Source: Monarcha castaneiventris obscurior (taxonomy: Eukaryota > Chordata > Aves > Passeriformes > Monarchidae). Taken from it: 64,000 nucleotides of DNA. A program made the position numbers and the translations under genes. The notes below the pieces were generated by a model. The model saw only the letters and a list, made by a program, of their open reading frames with translations, had not been told where the DNA came from and ran no database searches. Location of the stretch: contig JAMPIT010000541.1 of NCBI GenBank assembly GCA_026261815.1, forward strand, positions 682,001-746,000, read 5' to 3'. Of this stretch, positions 37,896 to 51,099 are shown piece by piece. The number at the start of each line of letters is the position of its first letter. Position 1 is the first letter of the stretch.

Positions 37896-38342
37896 GTAGT
37901 GATGCCTTTTCCTGGTCTTAAAATCGAGAGTCAAACATGGTTAAAAGGGAAAAAGGGATTTTTTTATTTCAAGGATCCTTAGATGCAGCACGTCCAGGTC
38001 AAATGCACCTCAATGCACACCACAATATTCTCCCCCAACAGATCTGGTGTATCATTATGTGTTACTAATTAGCAGATCTATCATAAATTTCCCAGTGAGA
38101 GGCTCAAATGAGCCCCCCTCCCCAAGGAACCTTCCCCTGGATGGTTCTGTCTTAGTTTACAAAATGTGTTCTGGAGAGGACCTTGGGGTCTGGGCACACT
38201 GATCCCCAACTACAAAGCTTCTAAAATATTGAGTCTCCCAGCTTGACAAACAAGGCCAAGAATGTAGGCAAAAAGCACTAAGAATACAGAAGTTATAAAA
38301 AGGTATCAAAGAAAAGGCGAAAAGTCATCATGGCATCAGTAG
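37896..38342 (-). mobile_element. Solo LTR of an endogenous retrovirus with target-site duplication, minus orientation
   Basis: The LTR proper is 37900-38338 (439 bp). Its ends form a perfect 7-bp terminal inverted repeat, TGATGCC at 37900-37906 and GGCATCA at 38332-38338. It is flanked by a 4-bp direct repeat, GTAG at 37896-37899 and at 38339-38342. On the minus strand there is an AAATAAA polyadenylation-type signal opposite the TTTATTT near 37964-37970. No internal retroviral genes are present, so this is a recombined solo copy. It lies antisense to SHANK2. Confidence 0.8.
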
Positions 38343-41300
38343 AATATACAGGCTCCAATTTATTCCTGTAAAATGTTTATCAAGAACAGTTTAGACGAGG
38401 AAAGCTTACATAAAGAGTTCCTGTGGTATGCCTACAGCAAGCCCACTTTTCCATGGACATGTGTCCAGACATCTGGGAATGTGCACATCCATTTTTCATG
38501 GTGCAGTGAGTGACAGAAGCCATTTTAGAGTAATTAAGTTCTCAAAACTTGAAAGAAAATCCTTCCAGTTCTTTAGAAAAGAACAGGAAATCTGAGATCT
38601 TTCAGGGTGCTAAGTATTATCAGAAGCATAAAGGGAATGTTAAACATACTTTGTGTTGTTTTAAGGGTATTTACTCTTCTGACACTTTAAATCTACTTTA
38701 TCACCTTGTGGATCTGAGTTCCAGAAGTGAGTGGGACTAAGTGTTTTATTCTGGATCAAAGGAATTATTTCCAGAGCTTAAATGCATGTTGGAGCATCAA
38801 AAGCCCCCCTCGGAGTTCTCTTAACACCCAAAGAAACTTTTAAAATCAGATTAGCCAGTACATTTTCTATGATGAGTGTAAGACATGATTCAGATTCCTT
38901 GCTTTCCTTGATGCTCATGCAGTACATTTTGGAGGAATAAATCATATGGGATAAGTGTTGTGTATTATGGTTCAATTTCCTTCTCTATTGTTTGGAGGGG
39001 AGTCACTTAAACTGGAGAGAGACATTCAGTTAGAAAAAATGAATTATTATTGCATGTCACTGTTGTGTCTGAAAGAAAGAAATAATTTCTCTGTGTGTAG
39101 CTCCACGTTGCTGTAGGAAATTGCCAGGATGGAGATTCCCTTGGACTGGTGTTCATGAAGGCTGACAGTGCCTGGGAACTCCAGTACTGATAGGGCTGAC
39201 AGCTTTTAATTTACCTCTGCGGCCTTGACCCACTCAGAGCTGTTTAGATATTTCAAATAGCACCTTTCTCGATTTTGGAGAAGACAAGGAGAGTCTGGGG
39301 AAGAGTTTGGTGAAGTCGGTGTTTTAATGGAAATGTTTCAGTTTGTCGACCCTCTCAATTCCTGTGCAGTGTCCTCTGCTCTCTTCCCAAGGTGGGAAGC
39401 TGTTCTCCATCCTGGAGACCTGGCAGTCAATCCCCACTCTCCTGCCATTGTTTGCTCAGAGTTCCCCTTAGAACTTCCCTCTCTGGTCTTCCCCAATATA
39501 TTTTCACTGCATTTTGTGTTATTTCAGCCAAAGTGGTGCTGTGTTGGAACAGGAATGTTTGAAGCCTTGCCCCCGAGCCCCAGCTAAGATGAAGGAAGTT
39601 TTCAATGCTGTTTGATTAGGTTTTGTGTTTCTTGGTTTAGAGTTACCATGCAGTGACCTTGGAGATTTTTTGAAACTTTTTATTCAAACTGCAGTATAAC
39701 GAGGATTACAGGTTGTCAGAATCAAATTGTGCTGTGTTTCCTGCCATGGTTACAGGCTTTGTAAAGGAGTGTATAGATGTACCTGCTCTGGTTTTATTAG
39801 AAGCTGGAAATTATCTTGAGGACAGCTTAGCTCTGCTTAGTTTTATGACATTTTTCTGTTCTTGTCAGAAGCTGCCGTGACAATTACTTAACAAGGAATT
39901 AAAATCTCAGGGGTTCCTAATTCCGCTCCATCTTTAACTGATAAATTGTTCATAAACACACAGTGTGTGGCATCACCTTTCATCTCTAAAAAGGGCATTG
40001 AGAGCTGATCTACTTCTTAGAAGGATGAATGTGCAGAGGAATTTATACAAAACATTGAAAATGAAAAACGCAAAACAGGTTAGAAAACCAATCTGCCAAA
40101 CTGCTAGTCCTGCTTGCACTAATTCATCTCTAGCAGCTTTGAGCTGATCTAGGCTTGACTTAACTGGAGGTTTAGCAGTTCCCTGAGCTCAGCAAGCTCT
40201 TAGACCAGCCCTCCCTGTCTCGGGACAGGCAGTGACTGAACTGTCCCCATCTCCCAGGCCCCCCTGACTGCTGGAATGTGAGACCCTCCTGGGGGAGCTC
40301 TGGTTTAATTCACGCAGCTTTGAGTCAGCCCCCAAAGGAAGGAGCACAGCACTTGCCTGAAGTGGGTTTTGTCCCGTTCTTTTGCGTGCCCACGTGCCAG
40401 GAGCCGTGACAAATGGGAGGAGAAGGATGAGCCTTGCAGAAGCTAATGAAGGCACCGTTTCATAACGCAGCATTTGGACCACTGAGGCTGGGTAGTCACA
40501 AATCCTGCTCAGTTATTGAAAACAAGTGACAACTTCCCAGTAACGGCTTCCAAGCTGTGAAGAGCCTCCTGCATTTTCAGGAGCTTCTCGCTGGGAGTGA
40601 GGGAGGTTACACCAGGACACATCTTTTGATATCCTATGACATTATGCAATGCACCCATCACGTTGCATCATCACTGAAACGCTGTTCAGTTCATGTCTTT
40701 GCCTTGCATTAAAGCTTAATGACAAAAAAAAATTGAGATTGTACCGTGAGAACAAACTGATTCCTACCAGTCTTCCTTCTGTACTGGTTTGAAAAGCTTG
40801 GCTAAACAGAGATGGAAACCTTTCATCTTGGCTTTTACCTTTTTAACCTTCTCAGTGTTTTGTTTTTCAGAATTTAGGTGGAGAAATAAGATTTCCTAAA
40901 GAGCCAAAGTAGTACAACAGCCAGTTGAATCTTATTTTTCTTTCTTATTCTCTTCCTACAGAGTTTTGTGTGGGTGTTTGCATCCTGTTTAGCCTTCCAT
41001 CTCCCAAGCATTTCAATTTTCCCCTGGGAGACTTTTTGCACATTCCAATGCCCCTCATTGTTCAAACTTTAAATCAGTAACATTGGGATGCCACACAAAG
41101 ACATAATAGGATTACCCAATTTAAAAAAAATTACAAATTTGAAGTCTTTTTTCATGGTAGTCCTTTTATGCTTGAATGGAGACAATGTTCAGGACAGCAC
41201 CCAAGCTCCCAGGTGATCACAGCAAGTCACAGGGCAGTACAAATTCTGCTTCTGTGGGTTTTTTTGCCACTGCTTTGGTGGCTTTTTACTCCACTCTGTG

Positions 41301-44199
41301 GTTCTCTCTCTCCACTTTTGCTTCTCTGTAATGCCTGTGGGGAATTTCAGCAGTGACTTGCACAGTGAAACAGCATCAGTGAATTATTTAAAATGAGTAT
41401 AGTCACTTTAGCGTGATTTAATAATTAAAAAACCCTTTTAAAGACAAAGTCAGCTCCACAGAGAGCTGGGGTATTTGTTGGAGAACTGGTGGCTGTGGCC
41501 AGGAGCCCTGAAGTTTATGGATTACTGTGAAATCGTCACCTCTGACAGCTACAGGAAGATCCTCTCAAGTGGCTTGAAAGTCTCTGGTGTCTTCTTTACT
41601 TTCTTACCACTCAGTAAATTCAGACATACATTATCATTGCACCTTCAGACTGTTAAAACAATACCTCTTTCTTCTTTCCATTGCTGTCTTCCAAATAATT
41701 GTTTTAATGATGTAAATTAATAACTTCAATCTGCAATTTTAATTAAGGAAATGTTATTGAAAACCCAGGCTTTTTATAGAAAATGTGGAATTTTCACTCT
41801 CACTGTGTACATGCACACACATATAGAGCTAGAAGAGCCTCTGGCTAGCATTTTATTTTCCACATCCATGGGTATAAATCCCTGAGAAGCCCAGTGTAAA
41901 TTGGGATGTTAGCTTTGGATTACAAACAGCTTCATTTATGGAACCATGCAGAGAAAGGTATTGCCTGAGGAGGCAAAAATATTTTATTTCCCTGAGAAAA
42001 CAAAGTGGTTGCTATGGGACAGAAAATGATATAATGATGGCTTTCACAGAGACATGCAACTGGACAGAATTAGAATATTCAAATCACAATGGGCAAAAAT
42101 ATTGGTTTTTCCAGGATGTATTTGTGGAAGATTTTTCTTGGTGTAGGTCTGGATACTTTCAAGAAAAATGAAGAAGTGGGTATTTTTCCATAGGGTACAA
42201 TTTAACTTTTTGGGTTTTTTTTCCTTTCCAGTTTTCCTAGAACACGCTGCAAATGAAACATATTTTTTCAGTCGAACTGCTTTTAAATACTTATGGAGAA
42301 AATGCCAGTCCTTTTGAGTGCTGAATGATGATGTCTTGAGGGGTCACCAAGCACAAATAATGTGAGGGGTTTTGTGTGAGTAGCAATATAATGAAAGATC
42401 TAAGCAACGAATAAAACTAATGAATTTAACTACAATTAAGCACCACGTGATGAGGGGCATAGAAACCCCAGATCTCTACAGGTGGTTGGTGCCTAATGCT
42501 GTAAAAAAGGTACCTTTTAGAATGGTTGGGGTTTTTTTAACTGGTTGTAGACCTGTGCCCCAGTGAAATTTATCTTTCAGAATTCAATTTAACAGACTTA
42601 GAAAACTCCTTCAGGGTTGAATCCAGAAATCACACATGAGCCATGTTCCTTTTTGCTCCTTGGTCTGGGAATACACACAACAGTGCTTGCTGGATTTTGC
42701 TCTAGCACTGAAGTGCTTTTGTTACTTACATGAATTACTTAGCACTTGTACTCTTCTAAAAAATGATTTTAGTGTCCTTCCCAGCTTATTAAGGACACTA
42801 ATTTTTAATGCCTGTAGATTAGTAATGAGTAAGTGCCTTCCTAAAAAAAATTACTCTGTTCTTGAAGGAAACAAAACCTAAAGTTATTTTATAATACTTG
42901 TTCTCATTCCTTTCATCACTTTATTCCCCATGCTAGCTTGAGGACCTTAGAGGTCTTTATTATCCAAAGAAATTTCTGCTGTGGTCATGCTTGAAAATCC
43001 CACTAGCTGTGTGTGCCTGGCATGACTGCATGCAAAAATTGCCACTTTGGGTCATCCTGCTTTTGGCATGAATAGCTCAGGATGTGATCTTGCAGCTTTC
43101 TGGGATCCTCCCAAATTCCCTGAGAGTTCCTAGTGTGTAGTGTCAAGCTAGGTAAGTCTTCCTAGTGCTAGTTAAGAGCTTTTTCTCAATGAGCTGTGTT
43201 TTGAAAAGCTCCTGAAGCCCACAGGCCTGGGGGAGGGAGCATTTGCTGTTGGGCACAATGGTGATTTCTGTCCCTAGTGTGTGCATGTACCTGTTTGGTC
43301 TGAAATACCCATCTGTGATATCACCATCAGGATTAAAGTGCTGCCTTGGTTTGATTTCCTATCCCCTTTTCCATTTATTTTCATGCTGTTTAAAACTGTC
43401 CCCTAAATTTTATCTCACAGTAAGCCTTAGAGTCCTGTTTAACTTCTTCAGCCCTCCTTCAGTCTCCTTCCTCAGTTCCTCCATTTCTGGAGCCATGGTG
43501 TTGTTTTCCACCAGCAAGTCTCCTGAACTTTCCACCCTCTGTGTGCAGTTAAATGCTTATGGGGTCTATTCATCACTGCTAACACAGTCCCGAGGCCTTG
43601 GGGTTTCTCTTCCCCTCTCCTTTCTCCTGTATGTGTTTGCACGTCTTTTCCTTGCAGCGCTCCCTGTTGGTGAGTTTCCCTCCCCGTTTCTCACCTGGCA
43701 TTAACAGCGCTGTGTTGGGAGGTTTGTTCTGTCCCTGACTTTAGGCATCACCTGCAGCAGGCAGGTACTGCAAATGCAGAATACTGAGAGGTGTCAAGGT
43801 GTAAAAGCCAAGAAAATGATCGTAGTTAGGAGACAGCTGCTTCCCCCTCTCCTCTTTCCTGTAATGGAGAGTGGCAGAAGAGATAAGAAAGATCAATTGG
43901 AATTACAAAGGTTTTCCCAGCCGTAATAGTGCATAGCAACAAAATCCCTGACAGTTCACCCTTTGAGGAGCACAGATGAAGGTTAAAATTGGTCAGTGAG
44001 GCTCAGTTAGTGAGATTTCAAACCAAAATCCACACTGAGGCTGAGTAAGGTATTGGTAAAGGGAGAGAATCTGTGTTTTGTTTCTGATGTTATTTACCAC
44101 TCAGCTGTGGGAGTTGGGTACTCCACACAAATACAGTTCTTTATCTTCACCTCTGGGGAGTTTTACCTCGAGCCTGAACAGATGAGAAACGGCTGCAGA

Positions 44200-44795
44200 T
44201 GTTGTTTCAGGCTGTTTATTTCTTCTTCTCTCTGCCAGCTCTCAGCTCCGGCCGCACATCTGATGCAGCCGAGTCCGAGCGGGCACTGCCCAGCCCTGGG
44301 CTGTCCCGGCCTTTTTGTGCCCTTTCCATCATCCAACCATTCTTCACAACGCATTTATTAGTTACTGTTCTATGCCAATTCATTTGCACCTGTTCTAGAC
44401 ACGGAATTTCTACCTCTTTTTCATTCTACCAATCATTTGGTGCCACCACTACAAGAGAAGATGGCGGAGAAGGAGGAGAAGAAGAAAAAGAACTGGGCAA
44501 TGCCCAAAATCCTCCATCTTAGACCCTTCATCCTCATATTAAAAACCCTAAAATCTACTTTTTTACCTTGTAAAATACTAAACCACTACTCATTTTCACA
44601 CTCTGGTGGTTTGCAATGATTCTGGCAGTGTTGGTAACTTTTCCCATGGGCTGAGGTCAAAGCCGGTGCCATTCTGGGCTTCTTGCCAGGGTCTGGGACC
44701 CCCTTGCTGGGGCTCCTGACCACCCAGGGCAGCCCGAGGCATGCCCTGAGCTCCCAGGGCAGCCAGAGGCGTGCCTTGGGTTCCAACACTCAGCA
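44200..44795 (-). mobile_element. Probable endogenous-retrovirus LTR, minus orientation
   Basis: The segment resembles, from memory, passerine ERV LTRs: CATCATCCAACCATTCTTCA, ATTTGCACCTGTTCTAGACA, GGGCAATGCCCAAAATCCTC and ACTACTCATTTTCACACTCT. On the minus strand GAAATAAAC near the low-coordinate end suits a polyadenylation signal. The borders are estimates (TG at 44200, CA at 44795), and no target-site duplication was found. A 30-bp direct duplication lies inside at 44723-44782. No gag or pol frames adjoin. Confidence 0.45.
44723..44782. repeat. 30-bp direct duplication inside the LTR-like segment
   Basis: Copies at 44723-44752 and 44753-44782 share CCCAGGGCAGCC and the following AGGC.TGCC with a few mismatches. 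Confidence 0.75.
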
Positions 44796-46060
44796 ATATG
44801 TGTTTTCAGATAAGGCAGTCCACTCCTGGCAGTTAATGACAAGAAAATCTCCTGTAGTTTCTTCTAGTTATCCTACAAAGGTCCATTTCTCTGGTTCTGG
44901 AGCAGTCCTGGCTTGCATCATTCATATGATTCTTTATTTCCTGACTGAAATTCTGGTCCCTTTAGAGTCCAGAGCACAAAAACAAATCACCTGTGCTGGG
45001 GCTAGGATGTAAACAGCTGTGGCTTTCCTTCATTCATTACTTAACAACCCACGGAAAAAGAGGTGCCTCTGTCCCAGTGTCAGAACTCTGTGACTCTCTC
45101 ACTGGATTCCCAGAGCCTGTACTTTTCAGTGTTTTTCCTACATAAATGCAAATCACTGCTTATTCCTGCATCTTCACTATTTCCTCTATTGCTTCTGGCT
45201 GCTGAATGGTTTGATTAATCCTGAAACTGGTGCCTGGTGTTGAGATCTGAGTCAGATTTCAGGGATTGCACTTCCCTGCCTCGTGCAGCACGGCAGCGTG
45301 CGCTGCCTCCTGCTCTGTGTGCTGCATGCCATGCACTTCCCTGAGTCGTGGAGCCCTGGCACTCCTGAGCATCTGGCAGCAGTAATCCATCCTCATTTGC
45401 TCCACTGGAAACTCCTCCAGATTGTATCTCCCAGATTCGCTGGGAACCACTGGAATTTTGCTGTGTTTTCTTCCTGTCTTCCAGTCCTTCCACCTCCACT
45501 TGTACTTTATTTCTCAGATGTGTCTGAGTCCTGCGAGCCCCATTTATTTCTTCTCCTTTTCTGCAAATAATTCCTTTGATGTTCCTTCCCAACATAAAGG
45601 GAAGCATGGTCGTAGCCAGGGGGACTTAGGGTGAGTCATCTCTAAACTTCTTGCCAAATCCTTGACCAGGAAAGATACATTAAAACTCTATGGAAAATTT
45701 ACTTGAGGGGATTCTGTAGAAGTTTTCCTCAGCTTCTAAATTTCCATATATTCTTGTGCCATTTTACCACCCTCCACCAGTCATCACCCAGCTGAGGGAA
45801 TGATTTTAGGCTTTTCCTAACCCCAAGTGGGAACTTGAGGCAGGGAATGAGAATAGTCTCTGGCTGTGTTCCTGTCCCCTGTTGTATCAGAGGTGTCCTG
45901 GGGACTGTGGTCACCTCTCTGTTGTTTAAGCTGCTGGGCAAGCTTGCAGGCTTTTTCCCAGGGAAACTCTCTGGTGTCCACTGGTGGAGCTGAGGGCTGG
46001 GTACTCCCCAAACAAAAAATACTGCAAGTGATTTGAATTCCCTTCTCAGCTGAAGCTTCC

Positions 46061-46155
46061 TAATGTAATATCTGAAATGTGTATCCCTAATGTAATACCT
46101 GAAATGTGTATCTGATGTCACCCTGTTTTATGTCTTCTGTCTTATGTCTTCTGTC
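46061..46155. repeat. Two adjacent short tandem duplications (27 bp x2 and 14 bp x2)
   Basis: TAATGTAATATCTGAAATGT begins a 27-bp unit at 46061-46087 that is repeated with three changes at 46088-46114. Fourteen bases further on, TTATGTCTTCTGTC occurs twice head-to-tail at 46128-46141 and 46142-46155 without mismatch. The second duplication is therefore young. Confidence 0.9.
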
Positions 46156-48074
46156 AGTTTTTTCTCTGGATACCCAGTGTATTCTTCATGCACTTATCTT
46201 TGTTTATAAAGATGTGCAGTTTATTCCTGAAACGTCTCATGCCTGAATTGTGCCCTTGAATTTGTGAGTGCAGTCGTCACCTTAATTTAGATGTGCTCCT
46301 GTAGATGGCCACAGACTGGATCCCTGGTGGCTGATGCCAAATGATCCTCCCTCCAGTGGAAGTGCTGCTGGACACATGGAATAGTCACACACGTGTCTCC
46401 AGTGTACAGGTGACACCAAAGTGAGAATGATTCCTCTCCTAAACACACCTTCTGCAGTCACTCAGAAACATCAAGGATCTGCATCTGAGATGCCGTGACT
46501 TAACAGAGCAACACAATGCAGTTCCCATATTCATACAATTCCTCTCCTTTCTCTGATCCCATTCTTTTTTAGGGATGTGCATTAGCACTATTTGCATCAC
46601 TTCTTGTCCGGAAGAAAACAGAGTTATTTTGAAACTTGAACACGGAAGTCAAATTTCATTGTAGTAGTCATGATGTCCGGGGGTGTGACTGCCAAATAAT
46701 ATCCAGAACTCCTCTCTTTTCACAGTAATGTCTTGGATGTCAGCCATGCATTTTCCACTGAATTAATGAACATCAGATCTATGCCAGGAACGTAAGAATA
46801 GATGGCACTGCTTCTGAAATAGTTTGTACATAAAATTACTTTTCCATGATGGGTTTAAAGCCTGAACCTTCTTTATTCTTTCAATTGATCTTATTTACCT
46901 GCTCTGACTTACTAACCTATTTAACAACAGTCCCTTTTTTTGTATTCTTGTTTCGTAAAATCTAAACCCAGCTGTCAGGGCAAAACTTAATCTGCTGGAA
47001 GCATCAAGAAACAGGACGGGAGAAAAAACCTTTCCTCGACATTTGCAAACGTTGTAAAACGCACGTGAGGATGTCTTGAAGCAGAAGCAGGGATAGTATT
47101 GTGCCATCACTTTAATCATGAATCCACCTCAAAACCCCTTCAGTGAGCAAGCCTGCCTTTCTCAATGGGATTCAGCACTGAGAGCATTAGAAATGCTGCA
47201 GACACCTACATATTTGTACAGAGATAACCCCCTGTTTCAGCGGATACAGGCTTTTTTTATCCTTTCTTAGTTATACCAGCATGATTCATTAGCAGTTATT
47301 TTTGAGATGTAGAAATGTAGGCTACTAATATAATTTAAAACGCTGTTATTTTAATGAATAAGTCAGCAATGTTTTCGTTTCTATTTAACACTAAATGTCT
47401 AAATGGAGCTAAGGATAGCGAGACAATTATCAGCTTAAATTATTGGGTTTTATCTTCTAAAGATCCTGCTTAATAACATGACTTTGGATAGAGCTTGCAA
47501 TCCCCTATTTAGGAGAGAAGATATTTTGGGGGGTGAATGGTTGTGTACCTCCCATCTTTAGCAGAGAAGGCAACTGGAAGTTTGCAGTGGGAGACTCTCT
47601 GCTCAGGTAACCCAAATGTGCCTTTTCTCAAAAGTGTCAGTGTGAGTTATTTGGTTCTTAGGTCCATTTTGCAATTGAGATGATGAGAATAAGAGCAGAG
47701 GAGGAATTCTTGAAAGTCACTTAGGTAAGAGAGGAATAACTGTACTGAGGATAACATGGGGTCCCATAATGATGGGTCTCTCTAGCTCCACGTTTGAGAA
47801 GCAAAATCTACAATCACAGAATTGCTTTTTGCTTTCTACACACACAGCCCCCACCAGGATTCTCTCCTTAAATTCTCTTCTCACCCCTTGCAGATTCCTG
47901 GGCTTCAGGGAGGCTGCAGAGTCAACAATTCACTTCTCTTGGTGCTTAGTACCTGGCTTACCAATGCTTCTGCCAGGATAAAAATGGGCTGTGCTGTAAA
48001 ATAAGAATGGAAGCGGCAACGCAGGTTTTTGTCCTTAAATACATCATAAAGTGGCAGTACCTGTGGGAAGCCAG

Positions 48075-48090
48075 CCAGCAGAGGGTAGAG
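48075..48090 (+). promoter_or_regulatory. CTCF-like motif with one mismatch
   Basis: CCAGCAGAGGGTAGAG fits CCASYAGRKGGCRSYR except for T in place of C at position 12. This is weak evidence by itself. Confidence 0.15.
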
Positions 48091-50899
48091 CTCCCAGAGT
48101 TCCAGTTCCTTTGCTGACAGCTCAAGCCCAGCTCTGTCTCCTCAGTAAAATGCTGGATTCTTTACTCCATGGAAGGATGCCCCTCAAAGTGCAATAAGGT
48201 GGCACAAATTTCCAGTAATGTTGTATTAACTGCTTGATTGCTCCCCCTTCTCTTCACAATTAAACTTTGGGTGATTTCCGCAATTGTTAAGCATTTAAAT
48301 ATTGCAACCTCCCATGAATTTCCCTCTTTTAGATGCTGTTTTCTTGTGTCCAGCTCCTCTTCTATCCCCATCCATTTGTCTTGGTTGCCAGTTTTATGTA
48401 ACTTTGCCACGACGTGCTATCTTCTGGAAATTCTCTCTCCAGGCATTCTCTTACATGCCATTTATTTCCTTGTGGATCTGGGTGGCAGGAAGATTATCTT
48501 TAGGGAATTGGTGAGGGAAGCAGTGAAAGGCAACTGTAGCAATGAGAAGAAGGGAAAATGAGATTGAAAAATGACACTGAAGGATGCCAAGATTTAAGAG
48601 TCAGAGAAGAGGGAGGAGCTGGAGCTCAAAGAAAATATTATGAATTTGTTTCTCTGCTGTTTTCTTACCATTCCTGCCTTGGCTACCTCACACTCACGCA
48701 TGAACTTTAACATCTGACCAGTCATATATTTTGAAACTTCTACAAGAGTCCAATCTTTTATTTTTTTTTCCCCATTGAGAGCAATAGACACTTTCCAGTT
48801 ATGAAAATGGTGTTATTCTAAATAAAACTGACATGATCCACCAACACTTTCGGAAGCACAGATGCTTTGTCCCACTATTTACTAAAGAGGTTCACACTTA
48901 GATTAAAGCAGTGAAATCAAATCACTGAATAAAGCCTGGAACAACATAATGATTTAAGGAATTCATGGAGAGCTTGTGCTAGGAAGAAAGTTACACCAAG
49001 GCAAAATTAGATTGTTTCCTGTACAACACCAGGACACGGAAGCACCGGGCAATCCAATATTGGTGCAGTTGTTTTGCTGAGTGTCTTGTGTGGTTTCATT
49101 TGTCCTTGTTCTCCTCTGCAACATCAGGCTGCAGCCACAAATTCAAGTGCTGCATCCGAGGCCCATTCAGGCTTAGCAGAAGAGTCTTTGTTACAGGAGC
49201 CACCAGCCATGAAATTCTCTCTCTGAATGACACTGCTTTGTTATTATTTCTTTTCCAGCATAAACTACGTGGGTTGGGATATGCACAGCCTCCTGATATT
49301 AAGCGATGTTTTTTCCCCACTCAATGTATACATAATGCCAGGAATGAAATTAATTTGTTGTGTACTTCAGTCCTCCTGAGTGGTGCTGCATCAGGACAAG
49401 ATTTCCCAGTGTGTTATTAGTGGGGGAAATTGCACTGTCCTTTCACCAGCTTGTTTAAAGAGCAGAAGAATTTGTAGTGGGATATAATTATATTTGATTC
49501 CTATTTTCTCTCTTGTTGTTGGAAGTAGAAGAATGCAGCTTCAGGGGTTCACACTTGACTGCTTTCAGTTCAAGTTGATAGTCTGAGCTAAATGGAGCTT
49601 TCTGTCCAGATCCTGTACGAATTGTTAATCTCTTGCTTCAATGACACTTGTGAGGAGCTGGTTACTCAGAGTTTGCTGCTGTGTAAAGATGAACCACACT
49701 GGAGGAGTTCTGCTTGCTGATGAAAACACGCTTTGAAATAAGCCCAGTTCATATTTAAAGAAATCAATTACAACAAGTAGTTTTGTGTTTTATTGACTGC
49801 AAATCACTCATTGCCTTTTTTTGAAAGAGTTCACAGGGACTGTTTACTTTTTAAAAGATTCTATTTTTCCTTGTCTTCACGGCCAGCAGAGAAAGCTCTT
49901 TGTTACCTGGGTGCACAAATGGATGGAGGGTAGGAACAAATATTTATTGTAGTTAATTGTATTATTCAGAGTAAGAGTGGATGTTACTTTCAACCCAAAC
50001 ATGAGTAATAGAAATGAGGGGCTGTGAGTGCTCTGGGAGTATAAAACCTTGAGAAAGCCTTGTCAGAGCTGGCCTTCCCATTCCAGGGAGAATGTTCTCC
50101 AGAAGCAGAGCTACAGAACATACATGGCTCTATTTGGAAAAGTTGCTTCCTTCATAGCAATGTACCTGTTAGAACAAAAGCCAGCCAGCTGTATTTTATT
50201 CAGATTGGCTGCTTGCTTCCACCTTGCTGATAGATTTCAATCATGTTCTTAAATTCCCCTTCAGCTATCGTGGCTTTCTCTCGTTGCTTTTGCTTTTCTC
50301 TCTCTCTCTCTTCAAGCTGCTACTTGCAAGACATCTCCCTCATTACTGGCCATTGTTTCCTCCCCGATACCAGCCTTTCACAGGGAATTGGAGGGTTTCA
50401 TTCCCCCACCTTTTAACCTTCTATTGTTCACTTCTCTCTGCACCCCTGACCCAGATTCCTCATACAAAGCCACCTCTCATCCTTGGGGACAGAGGTTTTA
50501 TTTCTGTTCTCAGGTAAATTTTGATCTGTGTATCTGTATTGCTGCAGGCAGAGCTTCAGGTATTTGCAGGTATTGCCACGTTGAGCCTGGTAATTTTTCT
50601 TTTAAAATCTTATTCAAGCTCTTCTGGATCCTAATTTCTCTACTTATTACCTTCCAACCTCTCAGGGAGATGTCAGACCTTTGCTCTGACATGGAGCAAA
50701 TTTTGAAGCAATACTTGGAAATTTTTTAATGCAATCTAAACAGAAGATTCTCTGTCTCTCCTTGATGTGTGAGCATCTGAAAGTAAAGCCCTCAGGTGAA
50801 CTTGTCTCCCTTCTCAGGCACATGTAGCTCTTTGAATTCTTTCCTTGCACTGCTGCTGTAACCTTAGTGAGGGCTAATTTATAATCAGGTGAACGTGGC

Positions 50900-50923
50900 A
50901 AAAAAAAAAAAAAAAAAAAAAAA
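50900..50923 (+). repeat. A24 homopolymer
   Basis: Twenty-four consecutive A. I looked upstream for a retrocopy that could own this tail and recognised none. Confidence 0.95.
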
Positions 50924-51099
50924 GGATTGATTTTCACTTCCCGTGATTTTAATTTAATTTATGTGTGGCAACTGTGTATTCATCAGCTTTTAAATTCCTT
51001 TGGGATGTGCCATCAAACACATGCACTTCCTATGCTTTGTTATTAAAATGAGTGAAGTGTTTCCTGCAGAACTCTGGCCAGATCCAATGAGAAATTGCC

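Noticed and set aside
29479..37899. A full-length provirus between the two LTRs
   Set aside because: No gag, pol or env remains are recognisable, and a CR1 fragment and ordinary intron sequence fill the gap.
50600..50923. A24 run as the tail of a processed pseudogene
   Set aside because: The 300 bp upstream match no gene I know, and I saw no flanking target-site duplication; left as a homopolymer.
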